Below are positions 37,801 through 48,048 of a DNA stretch of 64,000 bases, in pieces. A program made the translations under genes and the position numbers. How positions within the stretch are numbered: position 1 is the stretch's first letter; each line of letters opens with the position of its first letter. The stretch covers positions 100,063,001-100,127,000 of the forward strand of contig CM059587.1 of assembly GCA_030407085.1 (NCBI GenBank), given 5' to 3'. The notes under the pieces were generated by a model, which saw nothing but the letters and a program-made list of their open reading frames with translations, had not been told where the DNA came from and did not search any database. Origin of the DNA: Trichopria drosophilae. Its lineage: Eukaryota > Arthropoda > Insecta > Hymenoptera > Diapriidae.

Positions 37801-40634
37801 TAATTTTACTTGAAAAAGATTGAAAATCACAAAGTCGAAGTAAAATTACATTTTTTTATATAACACAATCGATATAAAATTACCTTTGATTACCACTGGT
37901 ATTTTTATTTACACTTTCTGCACTGTAAATTTACAGTGAAAATTACATGTTTCCAGTAAATAGCACATGAAAACATAAGGAAATTTACCATAAACTGTAA
38001 AATTTACAATGAAAATTTACATTTTCACTGTAAAATTTACACTTTCACTGTAAATTTTACTATAAATTTAAATTTTCATTGTAAATTTTACAGTTTATGG
38101 TAAATTTCCTTCTGTTTTCGTTTGCTATATACTGGAAACATGTAATTTTACAACGATAGTAATAGGAAATGTCAACAAAATTGTGAAAACTCAGAAATGT
38201 AATTTTACATTTACTTTTCACAGTATATTCTGTACCCTCTGTAAAGTCATTTGAAAATCTTGGTGTTTAATTAACACCGACCTTAGTTTGGAGATGCCAT
38301 ATAATAAAAACCACCAATAAAATGAACTTCACGTGATATGCTATCAAATTTTATAGAAAGAGTTTGTCGCCAAAATTATCTCACGGATCTAGATAAATCA
38401 CTAATCATTCCACATCTTGATTACGCACGCTTAGTACATATGGATTTATCGGGAGAATTCAATATTCATGGTGCACCTGAATGGACCCCAACCCAAAAGT
38501 TCTTTCACTTCAAATTTTTTTTCTGGTTTCGAATCGAGACTATTTTTAAAATATACGGTGAAAATTTCAAAATAATCTGTGGAGCCCTTTTTCAGAAAAC
38601 CCATTTTGAATTTTTTAATATACGTCATGAATTTTGGGAGTAACGCTGATATCCAAATTCGTAACTTATCTTGACTGATTTAAGATGATCTTTTTAATTT
38701 GGATATAGATTATTTCCGAAACATGAAGTGACGACATTTTTGTCATTAAAAAGCTTTCACGTACTTAAGTAAACCTACGCTTGGCATTTTGCGTAGCATG
38801 TCAATACATTCCAAAAGCTTCTTACACGAATTTCCTTTAAACGTTATATTTGACTGTAACAGTCACTGAATTAATGAATAAACGACGATCAAAAAACGAC
38901 ATAAAAACAAACGATAATAACAGATATATATGAAGGAAATAGAAGTACGATCAAAATGATAAATTGCGTTATTTCATTTAGATAATAGTATATGTATCGA
39001 TTTTGTTATAATTTAATGAAATTATATTTTTTGTATTAACAAATTCAAGTTTTACTTATTGCACATGAATGTTACACATTCTGATATTGAAATAAACGTG
39101 TTATTAATTTTTTTTATGAAGAATATCAGAATTTCAAGAATTAAAAAAAATTCAAAATGGGTTTTCTAAAAATGGGCTCAACAGATTATTTTAAAATTTT
39201 CACTATATATTTTAAAAATAATCTTGATTTGAACCCAGAAAGATAATTTGAAGGGACAGAACTTTTAAGTTGGGATCCATTCAGGCACACCTTGTATTAT
39301 GTTACAGCGTACTATTAACAATAGTATCCGATTTATTTTTAACTTAACTTCATATCATGCGAAATTAGGGTGGTTGACGGTTCGAGGTGGGCTACTTTCT
39401 AGGCATTTTCATATTTAAGATCATTCAAGGATTTGCACCGTCATATCGGCTTCAACATTTTCATTCTGTGGCAGATTATCCTGATATAAGACGATTGAAA
39501 CGTATTTCAGCTAATAATAAACTTTTGATACCGTTTTGTCGCACATCAGTTTCAAAAAATTCGTTCTTAGCCTCTGTGACATATTTCTGGAATAATCTAC
39601 CATCAGCTGTTATGTCAATTACTACCATAAATGCATTTAAATCCTCACTATGTGCTTAGATATACACAAATGATATAACGGCAACTACACTGTCATCTCG
39701 ATAAAGATTGTAAAATTATATTCGTCATTGTGGTGACAATTGTAACTATTTGCAAGTTAATGTATGATAGTATTATGTGTAAGATAATTATGTAGTTTAA
39801 CCTTAAGTAATTTGTAAAACTATGTATGTTACCCTTGGGTTTCTCTAATAAATTTAAATCTAAATCTAACCTAATTTAGTTATGCAGTAATATCATATTT
39901 ATACACATAATAAAGAATATATCTCACTTGCGCTATTCCAGTCACGGACATCGGAACTCCTTGACAAGTGTATACAGTTGGACTTTCCACCAGAAGAGTC
40001 ATCGTATTCAGAGAAATTCTAAAAATTAAGTAAAATTTATAAAGTCGAAGAAATAATAAAATTGACAGAAAAAGTAACAGAAGCACATGTTAGAAATAAG
40101 TGGTTCGAGCTCATTACAGATTTCAACAATGACTCGACTACTTCATCCATGTTCTGATGGATTAGTGTAAAAACAAACATTTTAATCCAAACTAATGGAA
40201 TTATGATAGTACACTTTCAATTATGAATACATTTTGTTCTGAAGAGGGCCCATATTAGTGGCCGAAACGTTAACAACGTATTTTAATTACCATTCCATCC
40301 TGGTATTCAGTCGAAGGACCGTAATTACCCAATAATAAATTTAAAATAATAATTATTAATTTTAAGAAAGCGGTCAAGAAATTTAAAGTGATTTTTCACA
40401 AAACTACAAATAATAAAATTAATTTAACTCACTTTTGTACTTGGTGTATGAAAGGCCAGATGAAAACTCGGCCACCAGGTACAAGAAGCGGCTTTCTATA
40501 GCCGCAACCTGAAAAATTTGGTCATCTCTATAACATAATTTCTAAAACTTGTGGTTTTTTGTTAAAAAAAGTTTGACATTACCTGATACGACAAGTGCCT
40601 CATTGGGACCGCAAGTGACAAATCCCCACGTCAT
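31844..40634 (-). CDS. Flo1: Flotillin-1, ten exons
   Basis: This is a membrane-microdomain scaffold protein of the SPFH/prohibitin-homology family acting at the plasma membrane and endosomes with flotillin-2. Minus-strand coding exons are 40634-40583, 40508-40433, 40018-39928, 33750-33607, 33535-33416, 32897-32682, 32627-32440, 32371-32161, 32101-31937 and 31861-31844. The joined frame gives 426 residues, matching the insect protein length. The start [18 protein letters not shown] and the SPFH segment [20 protein letters not shown] are diagnostic. A long coiled-coil region follows, with EA-rich repeats ([20 protein letters not shown]) and the conserved tail [20 protein letters not shown]. 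All junctions are GT-AG and keep frame. Intron 3 (39927-33751) is about 6.2 kb, far longer than the others, and is packed with retroelement sequence. A possible 9-nt microexon lies in intron 5. Confidence 0.96.
33055..33063 (-). other. Candidate 9-nt alternative microexon of flotillin-1
   Basis: On the minus strand, within the intron between exons 5 and 6, TACTTGCAG is followed by GAGGCAAAG and then GTACGT. These are good acceptor and donor sites around nine bases. Inclusion would add Glu-Ala-Lys after the RDEE end of exon 5 without changing frame. It may be chance. Confidence 0.3.
34187..34482. mobile_element. Inverted-repeat element with hammerhead-like core
   Basis: The arm ATAAATTCTAAGGCCTACCA with AACGATCTTTTTAAAACTTT (34189-34232) is inverted at 34420-34482. 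Inner arms (AAACTGATTAAAAACTTTGACTCGACG) also pair across a loop. The minus strand of the loop carries a hammerhead-like motif (34288-34350). I interpret it as a small Penelope-like or retrozyme-like remnant; that identity is inference. Confidence 0.55.
34288..34350 (-). ncRNA. Hammerhead ribozyme-like motif with strong stem III
   Basis: Minus-strand order: GACTCGACGTA (34350-34340), a spacer, TTGAAGAG, the stem GGACC-CGAGC-GGTCC, then GAAACGTCGAGTC ending near 34280. GACTCGACGT pairs perfectly with ACGTCGAGTC as an open stem III, ending in the cleavable triplet GTA. The first core base C is T, and one extra G precedes stem II. Stem I is weak. Fold and placement match a hammerhead, but activity is doubtful. 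Confidence 0.5.
34681..34870 (+). pseudogene. Non-LTR retrotransposon, fragment 1 (upstream of RT)
   Basis: Translation ends in [20 protein letters not shown], the stretch that precedes the reverse transcriptase palm in jockey/CR1-like ORF2 proteins. It is interrupted at 34871 by another element, and the next coding stretch resumes at about 37014. It lies in flotillin-1 intron 3, antisense to the gene. Confidence 0.6.
34871..37013. mobile_element. 2.1 kb TIR element with tandem ~89-bp repeats, nested in a retroelement
   Basis: The left end CAGCAATCGAATTTGGATAG is matched by the inverted right end (CTATCCAATCTCGATTACTG, 36994-37013), and similarity continues inward to CATACTTTG. The interior consists of many imperfect copies of a unit of about 89 bases containing CATTACGGATTCAAAACTAT and CAAGTGTATTCATTTCAATC (35070-35340 and 36190-36820). 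Open frames across these units are repeat artefacts. Another element sits inside at about 35342-36196. Confidence 0.65.
35342..36196. mobile_element. Element nested inside the 34871-37013 repeat element
   Basis: Ends ATTCGCTTAGTGCA and the inverted TGCACGAAGCGAAT, with a further shared inverted block ACAACTCGCATCTGCAA (35390-35406 and its inverse near 36113-36129). It interrupts the ~89-bp tandem repeat series. An 80-codon frame at 35605-35847 has no recognised motif. Confidence 0.55.
37014..37660 (+). pseudogene. Non-LTR retrotransposon, fragment 2 (reverse transcriptase palm)
   Basis: Translation includes [43 protein letters not shown] (the first catalytic Asp motif) and [39 protein letters not shown] follows, a classic RT motif set. 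Stops and small frameshifts are present. It continues fragment 1. Confidence 0.85.
37670..38240. mobile_element. Foldback element of GTAAATTTACAGTG repeats
   Basis: Arms at 37925-38040 and 38045-38165 pair through TACCATAAACTGTAAAATTT and its inverse. The outer part has further ACAGTGAAAATTACATGTTT and CAGTATAT-type copies. It sits between RT fragments 2 and 3. Confidence 0.6.
38241..38469 (+). pseudogene. Non-LTR retrotransposon, fragment 3
   Basis: Reads VKSFENLGV then [11 protein letters not shown] and later [16 protein letters not shown], matching the region just after the RT palm (the LGV... and ...P.LDYG.. motifs). Confidence 0.65.
38470..39291. mobile_element. TIR element inserted in the retroelement
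   Basis: Left end GGTGCACCTGAATGGACCCC; right end is the inverse of GGTGTGCCTGAATGGATCCC (39272-39291). Subterminal CAAAATGGGTTTTCT/AGAAAACCCATTTTG segments (near 38595 and 39153) also pair. It is non-coding. Confidence 0.65.
39292..39865 (+). pseudogene. Non-LTR retrotransposon, fragment 4 and 3' end
   Basis: Translation gives [20 protein letters not shown], then across a frameshift [20 protein letters not shown] and [20 protein letters not shown], the standard C-terminal segment of jockey/CR1-like ORF2. The 3' UTR ends in short AAATCTAAATCTAA repeats at about 39850-39868, 60 bases before flotillin exon 3. Confidence 0.8.
40239..40280 (+). ncRNA. Hammerhead ribozyme-like motif in flotillin-1 intron 2
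   Basis: CTGAAGA at 40239-40245 fits the CUGANGA core. Stem II is GGCC(C)-loop-GGCC with one extra G. GAAA is at 40264-40267, followed by the tight stem III CGTT-AAC-AACG and the cleavable triplet GTA ending at 40280. Stem I is not convincing in the flanks. This arrangement is the minimal type described in Penelope-like retroelements. Confidence 0.5.
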
Positions 40635-40639
40635 TTTAT

Positions 40640-42700
40640 AAAATCTTTCGAGGCTTTTTAAGACCTGTCACGCTTCACTTGAACAAAATCGTCAATTATT
40701 TCTCAATGTATTATTGAATACGATTCAATGATGATATCGAAAAGTTATATGATGACGCTGGAGCTAGCAGCAGATTCGCAGCAACGGATTAAAAAAAACT
40801 GTGGAAATGGTTAATTTCTTATTAAAAATTACTTGCATTTAAACATTTTTAGACAAATTTTATACAAATAATCTATTTTTATCAATTTGAATGCTGCTAG
40901 TTTCAGCATCATAGTTATATGTGTTTGAAAAATAGAAATAAATTCCTCTTAAAAATATATTTTACTTTTAACAAAAAATATTTAATGACGATATACGATT
41001 GTTGAAGTGTGTACTTTTCTTGTTCTGTTTGTATATATTTAAATCGTGTTAATAATTAACTTGCATTCCGTTTGTATACCATAAAAAGATTTTACGATAT
41101 TTGTATACCTTTACGTCCTGTTACATATGCGATTGACATAAAAATCATACCTAATAATGCCTCTGATACTCTATGGTTAGAATTAATGGTATCAGATTTT
41201 GAATACACGAAAATATATAAATTTATGAAGTCAGTTGTATAAAAGCGTGAGTAAAACAATTATGAGTCATTATATGCATTTAATTGCTATTTCCCGGAAT
41301 GACATAATTACCATTAGATAACTTCACAGTTTCTATCTAGACACTGTCAATAAGCAGGATATATTGGGTTCATTGGGTGTGTTCTATTGGTTCTATAAGA
41401 CGAGTCGTAGATGTACGTTTAACCTATATATGATTAATAAATTGGAGTCAAAGGTCGCAAAAGTCTCAGCAAAATATCAGTTTTAGAAATTTATTTAATA
41501 ATACTTTTAAGTACATAAAAAGTTTATTTTCTGTAGTTTATTCAAACTAAACTCATGAACTCCAAAATTAACTTTAAATAATTGTGATTCTCGATGACTC
41601 TGCTTAAAAAATGTATTACTAATTATATCATTTTAACAAGAATCGTAATATTGAAATTGGATACAATTATTCGTTTCTAAAAATTATACGATTACATACT
41701 TAACGTAATGTACTTTTGTTCATATGATAATAATAATAATCGACTTTATTGCTTATATCAGGAATACACAATATATTTCGGAGAATTTACTTACTAACTA
41801 AATATATATAAGCAAAAGGCGAGACACAGCACCACTAAGCTGTTTTATAGTCTGAATGTGTGATACAATATTAATTCATAAATATGGGAAAGGCGATGAT
41901 GATTTTTATTGTCGTGTTTCCAATTCAATTGTAAACTGATCCCTGTCGAATATTTACGTTATAGAAATGCTAATGGCATACAATTTCATTCAAAACTATA
42001 CAAAATTGAATTTAGGACAATTTTTACACTGTATTTGCAATAACACTTTTTTAAGTTTTGAAGGAAGTTTTTAAAAAAATTGTAAGCCCTCAACATTTCT
42101 ATAACGTTAATATTCAGGTATTTAGTTACGTTTTTCTTAGTAAATACAATTTAGTGCTCTACATGTTTTCTGAATCGTGTTCTATAGTATTTTTTCGATA
42201 GGAATGTCAGAGTACTATATGTACCTACGTTCCCTGATCTGACAGCCTCCGATGTCCAATTCGTACAGATTATTGCAATTTTATAACTACTGCAATTGGC
42301 AATAAAATTCTTCACCATTTATTGATTAGTGATTATCGGATGATTTTAGGTGATAAACTCATGTCTATATATACTACGTAATCTTAAAATTTTTATATTT
42401 ATCAACATTTATAGTCTCTCAAGTTATTAGACAAAGTTTTATCATGTTTGGAGTATGTATGTCACTGATATCCCTGTTATCACTTTTGAGGTTAGGCACG
42501 ACCCATATAATTAACCTTTCAGTAATAGCGGGACAATCAAACGATTTCGTTATGGTTTTTTGTTCCTACCCTTCCTAAGACTCCAATAAATATTAATAAA
42601 ATGTATTGCATAATTATGTCAAATAATTATTGTTAATAAGTAATTATTTTCAAAAAAGCATAATTTTCAAAAGAAATTCATGTCAGGACAAACTGGGACA
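40640..42700. other. Intergenic; retroelement tail at 41736-41800
   Basis: Flotillin-1 5' flank, then AT-rich DNA. A (AAT)n run followed by CGACTTTATTGCTTAT at 41727-41756 is the tail of a minus-strand non-LTR fragment. At 42088-42205 there is a half copy of the MITE at 47821-48028 (GTGCTCTACATGTTTTCTGA). No gene was recognised. Confidence 0.45.
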
Positions 42701-42703
42701 AAC

Positions 42704-42832
42704 TGCCCAGCAATAACACAAAAGTAACAGTTATGTAACAACTATGTAACATTTATGTAACAATGTAACCATTTCTTATTATACCACATGGTAACCATTA
42801 CGTATTATTTTACATTTTGTGTATTGAGGGCG
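42704..42832. mobile_element. Degenerate MITE, CACAAAAGTAACAGTTATG family
   Basis: The left half AACACAAAAGTAACAGTTATG and its GTAACAACTATGTAACATTT interior match the intact copy at 47486-47592. The right end has diverged. Confidence 0.5.
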
Positions 42833-42913
42833 CTGATTCATACAAAATTCAAAATGGCCGATCCAATATGGCCGACCAAAATTCTGAGAAACTGTAATTT
42901 GGTCTTATGTACA

Positions 42914-43130
42914 CAGTAGGACCTCTCTTATTCTAATTGTCCAGCCTCTCTTATTTTAATTGTTCCCCCACAAGTCTTCTCCCACTATCACACGAAAAGT
43001 CAACGAAAAATAATGTCCACGAATCACAAGCTCGCAAGCAAAGTAAGTGGGGGTAAGGGGAAAATTAGAATAAGAGAGGTCGGCGCCATCTTGAAAAACT
43101 TTACTAATTAGAATAAGAGAGGTCCTACTG
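42914..43130. mobile_element. CAGTAGGACC MITE
   Basis: It begins CAGTAGGACCTCTCTTATTC and ends GAATAAGAGAGGTCCTACTG. The interior carries GTCCACGAATCACAAGCTCG shared with the copies at 9966 and 46863. It abuts the next MITE, separated only by TA. Confidence 0.75.
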
Positions 43131-43132
43131 TA

Positions 43133-43409
43133 CAGTAGCCCTTCTCTTATTCGAATTTGTCCAGACAGGCAAGATGGCGTCTCCTTCTCGTATTCTAATT
43201 TGCCGCCAAAAACGTTTGCACTTTTCTAGGATCTTGTGAGGGGTTTTTACATCAATGTTAATTTAGACAATATTTTTTATTAGACAGATAACCGAACCGA
43301 CTTATTGTTAAATGTTTTTGTTTTTAAAAGGAGTTTTTTTAGGTTATGTTTGTATGCATGAAATTAGATTAGAGGAAGTGAACAAATTAGAATAAGAGAA
43401 GGACTACTG
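43133..43409. mobile_element. CAGTAGCCC MITE abutting the previous one
   Basis: Ends are CAGTAGCCCTTCTCTTATTC and the inverted AATAAGAGAAGGACTACTG, flanked by TA at 43131-43132 and TA at 43410-43411. It is a distinct subfamily with its own interior (AAGATGGCGTCTCCTTCTCG). Confidence 0.7.
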
Positions 43410-43411
43410 TA

Positions 43412-44270
43412 TATTGGATCCGCAATTTTGAATTTTGAAAATCTGACACCAGATTCGTAATTAGCGGCTCCAAAAACAAAAATTTGTGTCTAAAAGGGTT
43501 AAGACGGGATGGGTCAACAAAAAGTTTTTAATTCTAAGTGTTTTGATGTTAAAATAGTAAATAAAAATACTTACAAACCTGAGTCGTAGCAGTAAGGCAT
43601 CGGAAAAGAAACTTTTATGTGAGAAATGTTTTTATATATTCTATGCAATAACACATGGTAAATACAAAATGTCCTTATATTAAAAAGAATATTGAAGTAT
43701 ACATATGTACGAATGTTCTTCAATGTACGATCTTAACTATGGCAGTGTATTTCTGGTTTGCACGCAAGTCTTCATCTCCTTGGATGTTACGAGCCCTTAC
43801 CGGACCTCAGTCTTATAAAATGACATACCACGGTCTAATATTTTGACCAAATGGTACTTATAAAATGGCATCGTATAATGTAAATTATAAACTACATAAA
43901 ATGTATTTTACTAACGAAGTCTTATATAGTCTTCGAATACAATAACATATTGGCAGTTTTTTAAATTTTATACAGGAAGACAAGAACGTTGTTCAAGATT
44001 TATTTTCGAGAAAGAAATTTTTACCCTATATGTATAATTATAAACCTTATAAAAACATGCTTACAAAATGTTTCTCTTAACGTACATAAAGAAGTCTACT
44101 TGTCTGTAGTTCCTAATTAATATTTACATAAGGCGGCAATGTTAAAAAGAATTCGTTATTCAATTCTTCGTTGCGTATGAAAATAAAAATACACTATGTA
44201 CAATGAAACAGTGATATAAAAGCATATTCAACCTAGAGAAAGATTTTGAAAAATTTCTTCCTCTAGACTG
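43412..44270. other. Cdk4 3' flank
   Basis: AT-rich. A minus-strand AATAAA (TTTATT at 43999-44004), about 275 bases after the stop, could end the Cdk4 transcript. No other gene was recognised. Confidence 0.4.
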
Positions 44271-44278
44271 GCGAAAGA

Positions 44279-45709
44279 TCATCGACTCCCATTGCCGGTA
44301 AAGTAAGCATGTTTGAGGGCTTCTGCAGCGGAAGGACGGGTGTGAGGGTTGAAATTAAGCATACTTTTTATGAGATCTAGTCCTGAAGTAGTCAAATTTG
44401 GAATTATGCTTTTTATTGGTTTTGCCTGCCGGAAAGGGAAGGCTGTTAGGCTAAGCGATACATTTTGCGGCCATTCTTGCTGCGTCGGTGTGCCGATCAT
44501 TCTGAAAAAACTCAACGCTACATTATTCCTGCATTAAATTTAATAAAAATTGAAACTTACGAAAAAATTCGGTCCAGTTGATCCCCTTCACTGGTCCCTG
44601 GAAAAAGAGGCGTAAGCCGACTCAATTCGGCTAGGATACATCCGATTGACCAAATATCCACGGATGATGCATAAGGACATCCCAAAAGAACTTCCGGAGA
44701 TCGATACCAAAGTGTAACAACCTGTGTTCATTTAAATCTAATTAATTTTAGTTTAATTACAAATTTTTGTAGATATTTTTTAATATTTTACCACAGATGT
44801 CAATCGCATTTCAAAGTCATAAGTTTTTGCGAGTCCAAAATCAGCTATCTTTATTCTTCCTTCTTTTGTAACTAAAAGATTTTGTGGTTTCAAATCTCGG
44901 TGAATAATGCGGTGACTATGAAGAAAGTCTACTCCTAGAAGAATCTCTTTGGACATTTGTTTTAAGAGATGAGGGTGTATCTGATGCGAATGACAGGCTG
45001 TCATGTAAGAGGCAAGATCTCGGTCTACATGTTCGAAAACGAGCCAAAGTGTAAGACCACTTCGTTCGGTTCTTTCGTTATCAGAAGTCATTTGGTGATT
45101 TCCGTGGCATACATCTAACAGCCTCACTATGTGGGGATGTTCGAATCGTTCCAGCTGTTTCAATGTTGCGATTTCTCGTAATGTTGACATTGGTAAACCA
45201 TCTTCTGTCAAAGGAACTCGTACTTTTTTCAAGGCAACAATTTGTCCGTTTGTTAAGTCTTTTGCTTTATATACAGTGCCGTATGCACCATCTCCGATTA
45301 AAGATAAATCTTGGTACAGAGCATGTTCTCCCATTAATGATTGGTGCATTTGCACACTTTTTCTGACAATGGTCTCATTCGAAGTTGTCTTGCCATTACT
45401 TATTTCTTCATGCTCTTTCTCTTTGGTCTCTTCGCTACTTGTTAAATTGCTAGTTACATTATTAACATTTTTCTTCGTTTCTTTGTCAACTGGCTTTTTA
45501 AATCTTATTTCATTATCATTTTCTTCTTCAGACGAAAAACTTTTTGACAATTGTTCATTTGTTTCCAAGCTAATGTTTGTTTCCAATTCGGTTTCTTCTC
45601 CTGAATTTCCAATCAATGTAGAAGGTGAGATATCAAGTTTAATTTGTTTCGATGGAGTTGGAGCAGCACAATCAGAATCCAGGTCCGAGTATTTTATCTT
45701 TGTAGCCAT
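44279..45709 (-). CDS. Cdk4: Cyclin-dependent kinase 4/6, three exons
   Basis: This is a serine/threonine kinase that partners D-type cyclins and drives G1 progression and growth. Minus-strand coding exons 45709-44792, 44721-44561 and 44501-44279 give 433 residues. The glycine loop [10 protein letters not shown] is at 139-148, the ATP-binding lysine is K161 in VALKKV, and the C-helix signature is PMSTLRE (173-179). HRDLKPQN begins at 270, DFG is at 290-292, and the activation threonine is T304 in [28 protein letters not shown] and TSVVVTLWYR identify the Cdk4/6 class over Cdk1/2. About 130 residues precede the kinase domain: acidic, Ser/Glu/Asn-rich, low complexity. Most Cdk4/6 proteins are only about 300-330 residues. 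The long extension has no intervening stop or splice site, but starting at M121 or M126 would give a conventional length. A small 5' UTR intron (about 45802-45732) is plausible. Confidence 0.93.
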
Positions 45710-45731
45710 TTTTTACATTGCTCTTCTCAAC

Positions 45732-45802
45732 CTAAAAATACATAATTTTTTATTAGTCAAAGATGTATTACATTTAACCAAATTTGTATAAAGTTTTCTT
45801 AC
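45732..45802 (-). other. Possible 71-bp intron in the Cdk4 5' UTR
   Basis: On the minus strand a donor GTAAGA begins at 45802 and an acceptor TATTTTTAG ends at 45732, 23 bases before the start codon. Short AT-rich intron of the kind seen in this window. Transcript data would decide. Confidence 0.4.
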
Positions 45803-45961
45803 ATTTGCTTCAAAAGAATCATGCATTGAAATGAAAAGGATTGTTGGTTAAATCATTTAAAAAATTATAAAAATAAAACTTTTATGATAAAAATTATGTG
45901 CAAGTATTTTTAAATTGAATTTTGATATCCAAGGGTGTCTTTCAACAGGTTGTCAGTAATG

Positions 45962-46493
45962 TACTGAAAATTCTCAGTCGAAATTCGAGAATTCTCTGTT
46001 CTAACAGATCTAAAGATCTCACGTGAGAATGTTAGAACTCACATGAGATCTCACGTGACAACGTTAAAACTCGCATGAGAAATCGGGTGAAAACTCCGTT
46101 GAGATTTTCCTCATATTCGAACTCATCTAGGAATTCAGAAAAGAAAAATATTTCACACGCGCAATCACGGAGAAGAAAAGGATTTACACAAAATAATACC
46201 TTTTGTGTTTTTTGAGGTTCTTGAGATAAAATGGATGTTTTGTATTTTCAAATTCTCAATTTAGGTTCAAATTAATCGACTGACGCCAACCCCCCCCCCC
46301 CCCCCCCCCCAGATACATAACCATCAACATTTTCTCAGATTTTTGTTTTTGGGAAATTTCACAGATCTCAGCGGAGTTCTCAAGGTCTGATCTCATGTGA
46401 GTTCCAATGTTCCCACGTGAGATCTCACACAGGGAATTCTTAGTTGAGGTCTCAAGTGAGATCTCAGTCGAGAATTTTCAGTAGGGATATAAT
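45962..46493. mobile_element. Foldback MITE with GAGATCTCACGTGAG motifs
   Basis: Ends TACTGAAAATTCTC and the inverted GAGAATTTTCAGTA. Multiple ACTCACATGAGATCTCACGT palindromic blocks occur near each end. A run of 21 C is at 46290-46310 in the middle. Confidence 0.65.
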
Positions 46494-46540
46494 TTAAAAA
46501 AAATTATTCATTATAAATTATATTTAAATTATGTAAATTC

Positions 46541-46719
46541 CCTAGCAATAACGAAAATGAAAAGAAAGTTAAAAATACGAATTGAAATTAATTCAAGTGA
46601 ATTAAAATGAATTAAAAAGTGGATTGAATTAATCATTTTCATGCGTTTTAATTCATTTTAATTCACTTGAATTCATTTCAACTCGTATTGTTAACTTTCT
46701 ATTCGTTCTCGTTTACTGA
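46541..46719. mobile_element. Second copy of the CCCAGTAAACG palindromic MITE
   Basis: It shares AGTTAAAAATACGAATTGAA, the CATTTTCATGCG centre and the TTCGTTTACTG end with 22191-22388. The left terminus is mutated. Confidence 0.65.
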
Positions 46720-46725
46720 TATATT

Positions 46726-47371
46726 CCAACAAACGAAAAAGAATAAGGTCGGATTCAGAAATTACGTTTCCAATCCGGTTTCTTGACGTTTTGAATTGGG
46801 AAACGCGTCACAACCAAATTCGAAGTTCATCGATTTAATACTTTCACGTGGTTTTTCGAATACAGTAGGACCTCTCTTATTCGAATTGCTTTTCTTATTC
46901 TAATTGTTCCCCCACAAGTCTTCTCCCACTATCATATTGTCCACGAATCACAAGCTCACAAGCAAAGTAAGTGGGGGTAAGGGGAAAATTAGAATAAGAG
47001 AGGTCGGCGCCATCTTGAAAAACTTTACTAATTAGAATAAGAGAGGTCCTACTGTATATTTGAATTCGGAAAAATTCGATTTAATGCGTCGACTTTATTA
47101 TACATATATATATATTTTTTATTATAAACAAAAAAGAAAAACAAATAGTATTGTTTACATTCATATATATTACTATTACTTAGTTCCGGTGTAATTAATT
47201 ACATTTTAGTTCGTGTTTTCATGTAAAGAACTGCTAGTCAATGTTTTTTAGGTTATGTTTATGTTCTATTCAAGTATTATATTGGATTAGAATGAAAGAA
47301 TTTCAATAAAAATGGTCAAGAAACCAAAATAAACCGTATTTAATTCGTTTTAATTCTTTTTCGTTTGTTGG
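46726..47371. mobile_element. TIR element CCAACAAACGAAAAAGAAT, hosting another MITE
   Basis: A 19-base left terminus at 46726-46744 is exactly inverted at 47353-47371. The CAGTAGGACC MITE at 46863-47054 is nested inside. It is non-coding. Confidence 0.65.
46863..47054. mobile_element. CAGTAGGACC MITE with TA flanks (nested)
   Basis: CAGTAGGACCTCTCTTATTC to GGTCCTACTG, with TA at 46861-46862 and 47055-47056. The interior is nearly the same as 42914-43130, including ACTTTACTAATTAGAATAAG, which suggests recent common amplification. Confidence 0.75.
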
Positions 47372-47485
47372 GTTATCTTTCTTAGATTAAGAAACAGACA
47401 AAGTGGGTTTACCGTTCTACAAAGATTCAATTTTGCCAGTTTTCACATAGTTTTTCACTAAAGTAATCGTTATACACCGTTGGCA

Positions 47486-47592
47486 CCCTGCAAACACAAA
47501 AGTAACAGTTATGTAACAACTATGTAACATTTATGTAACAATGTAACCATTATGTAAATATTACATAACTGTTACTTTACGTATTTGCAGGG
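47486..47592. mobile_element. 107-bp MITE with CCCTGCAAA ends
   Basis: Left CCCTGCAAACACAAAAGTAA and the inverted TTACTTTACGTATTTGCAGGG are the termini. Inside are repeats of ATGTAACA. Confidence 0.65.
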
Positions 47593-47820
47593 CAGTAACG
47601 ATTGCCAATCATAAACAAATATGTCCACAATTAATACTTTACTAATTGAACAAAGTAATTTAAAATCGGCGTAAACAATGACATTTCGGCAAATGTTTTA
47701 CTCAAAAACAAAAAATATAATTTCGATACATTTCAAACCGATTTAAAAATATGCGTCAAAATTAACGATTTGTTTCCAGTTTCGAATGAAATTCAGCAAA
47801 TTTTAATCCGATATTACGTC

Positions 47821-48028
47821 CCTGCCAAAAAAATACTATAGAACACGATTCTGAAAACATATAGAGCACGATACAAATTATATTTATTAAGAAAAAAGTA
47901 GCTAAATACCTCAACATTTCTATAACGTTAAAATTCTGGTACATATTTAGCCACTTTTTTTCTTAGTTAATTTGTATGGTGCTCTATATATTTTCTGAAT
48001 CGTCTTCTATATAGTATTTTTCGGCAGG
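47821..48028. mobile_element. Palindromic MITE with CCTGCCAAAAAAATACTATA ends
   Basis: The arms (GAACACGATTCTGAAAACAT and its inverse, ATATTTTCTGAATCGTCTTC) pair along the whole length. A half copy is at 42088-42205. Confidence 0.7.
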
Positions 48029-48048
48029 CGTTCTTGATTGTTTGCATA

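Noticed and set aside
41727..41756. (AAT)n microsatellite as an independent feature
   Set aside because: It is better explained as the tail of a truncated minus-strand non-LTR element.
45129..45791. 220-codon plus-strand open frame
   Set aside because: It is the antisense shadow of the first Cdk4 exon, which has clear kinase motifs on the minus strand.
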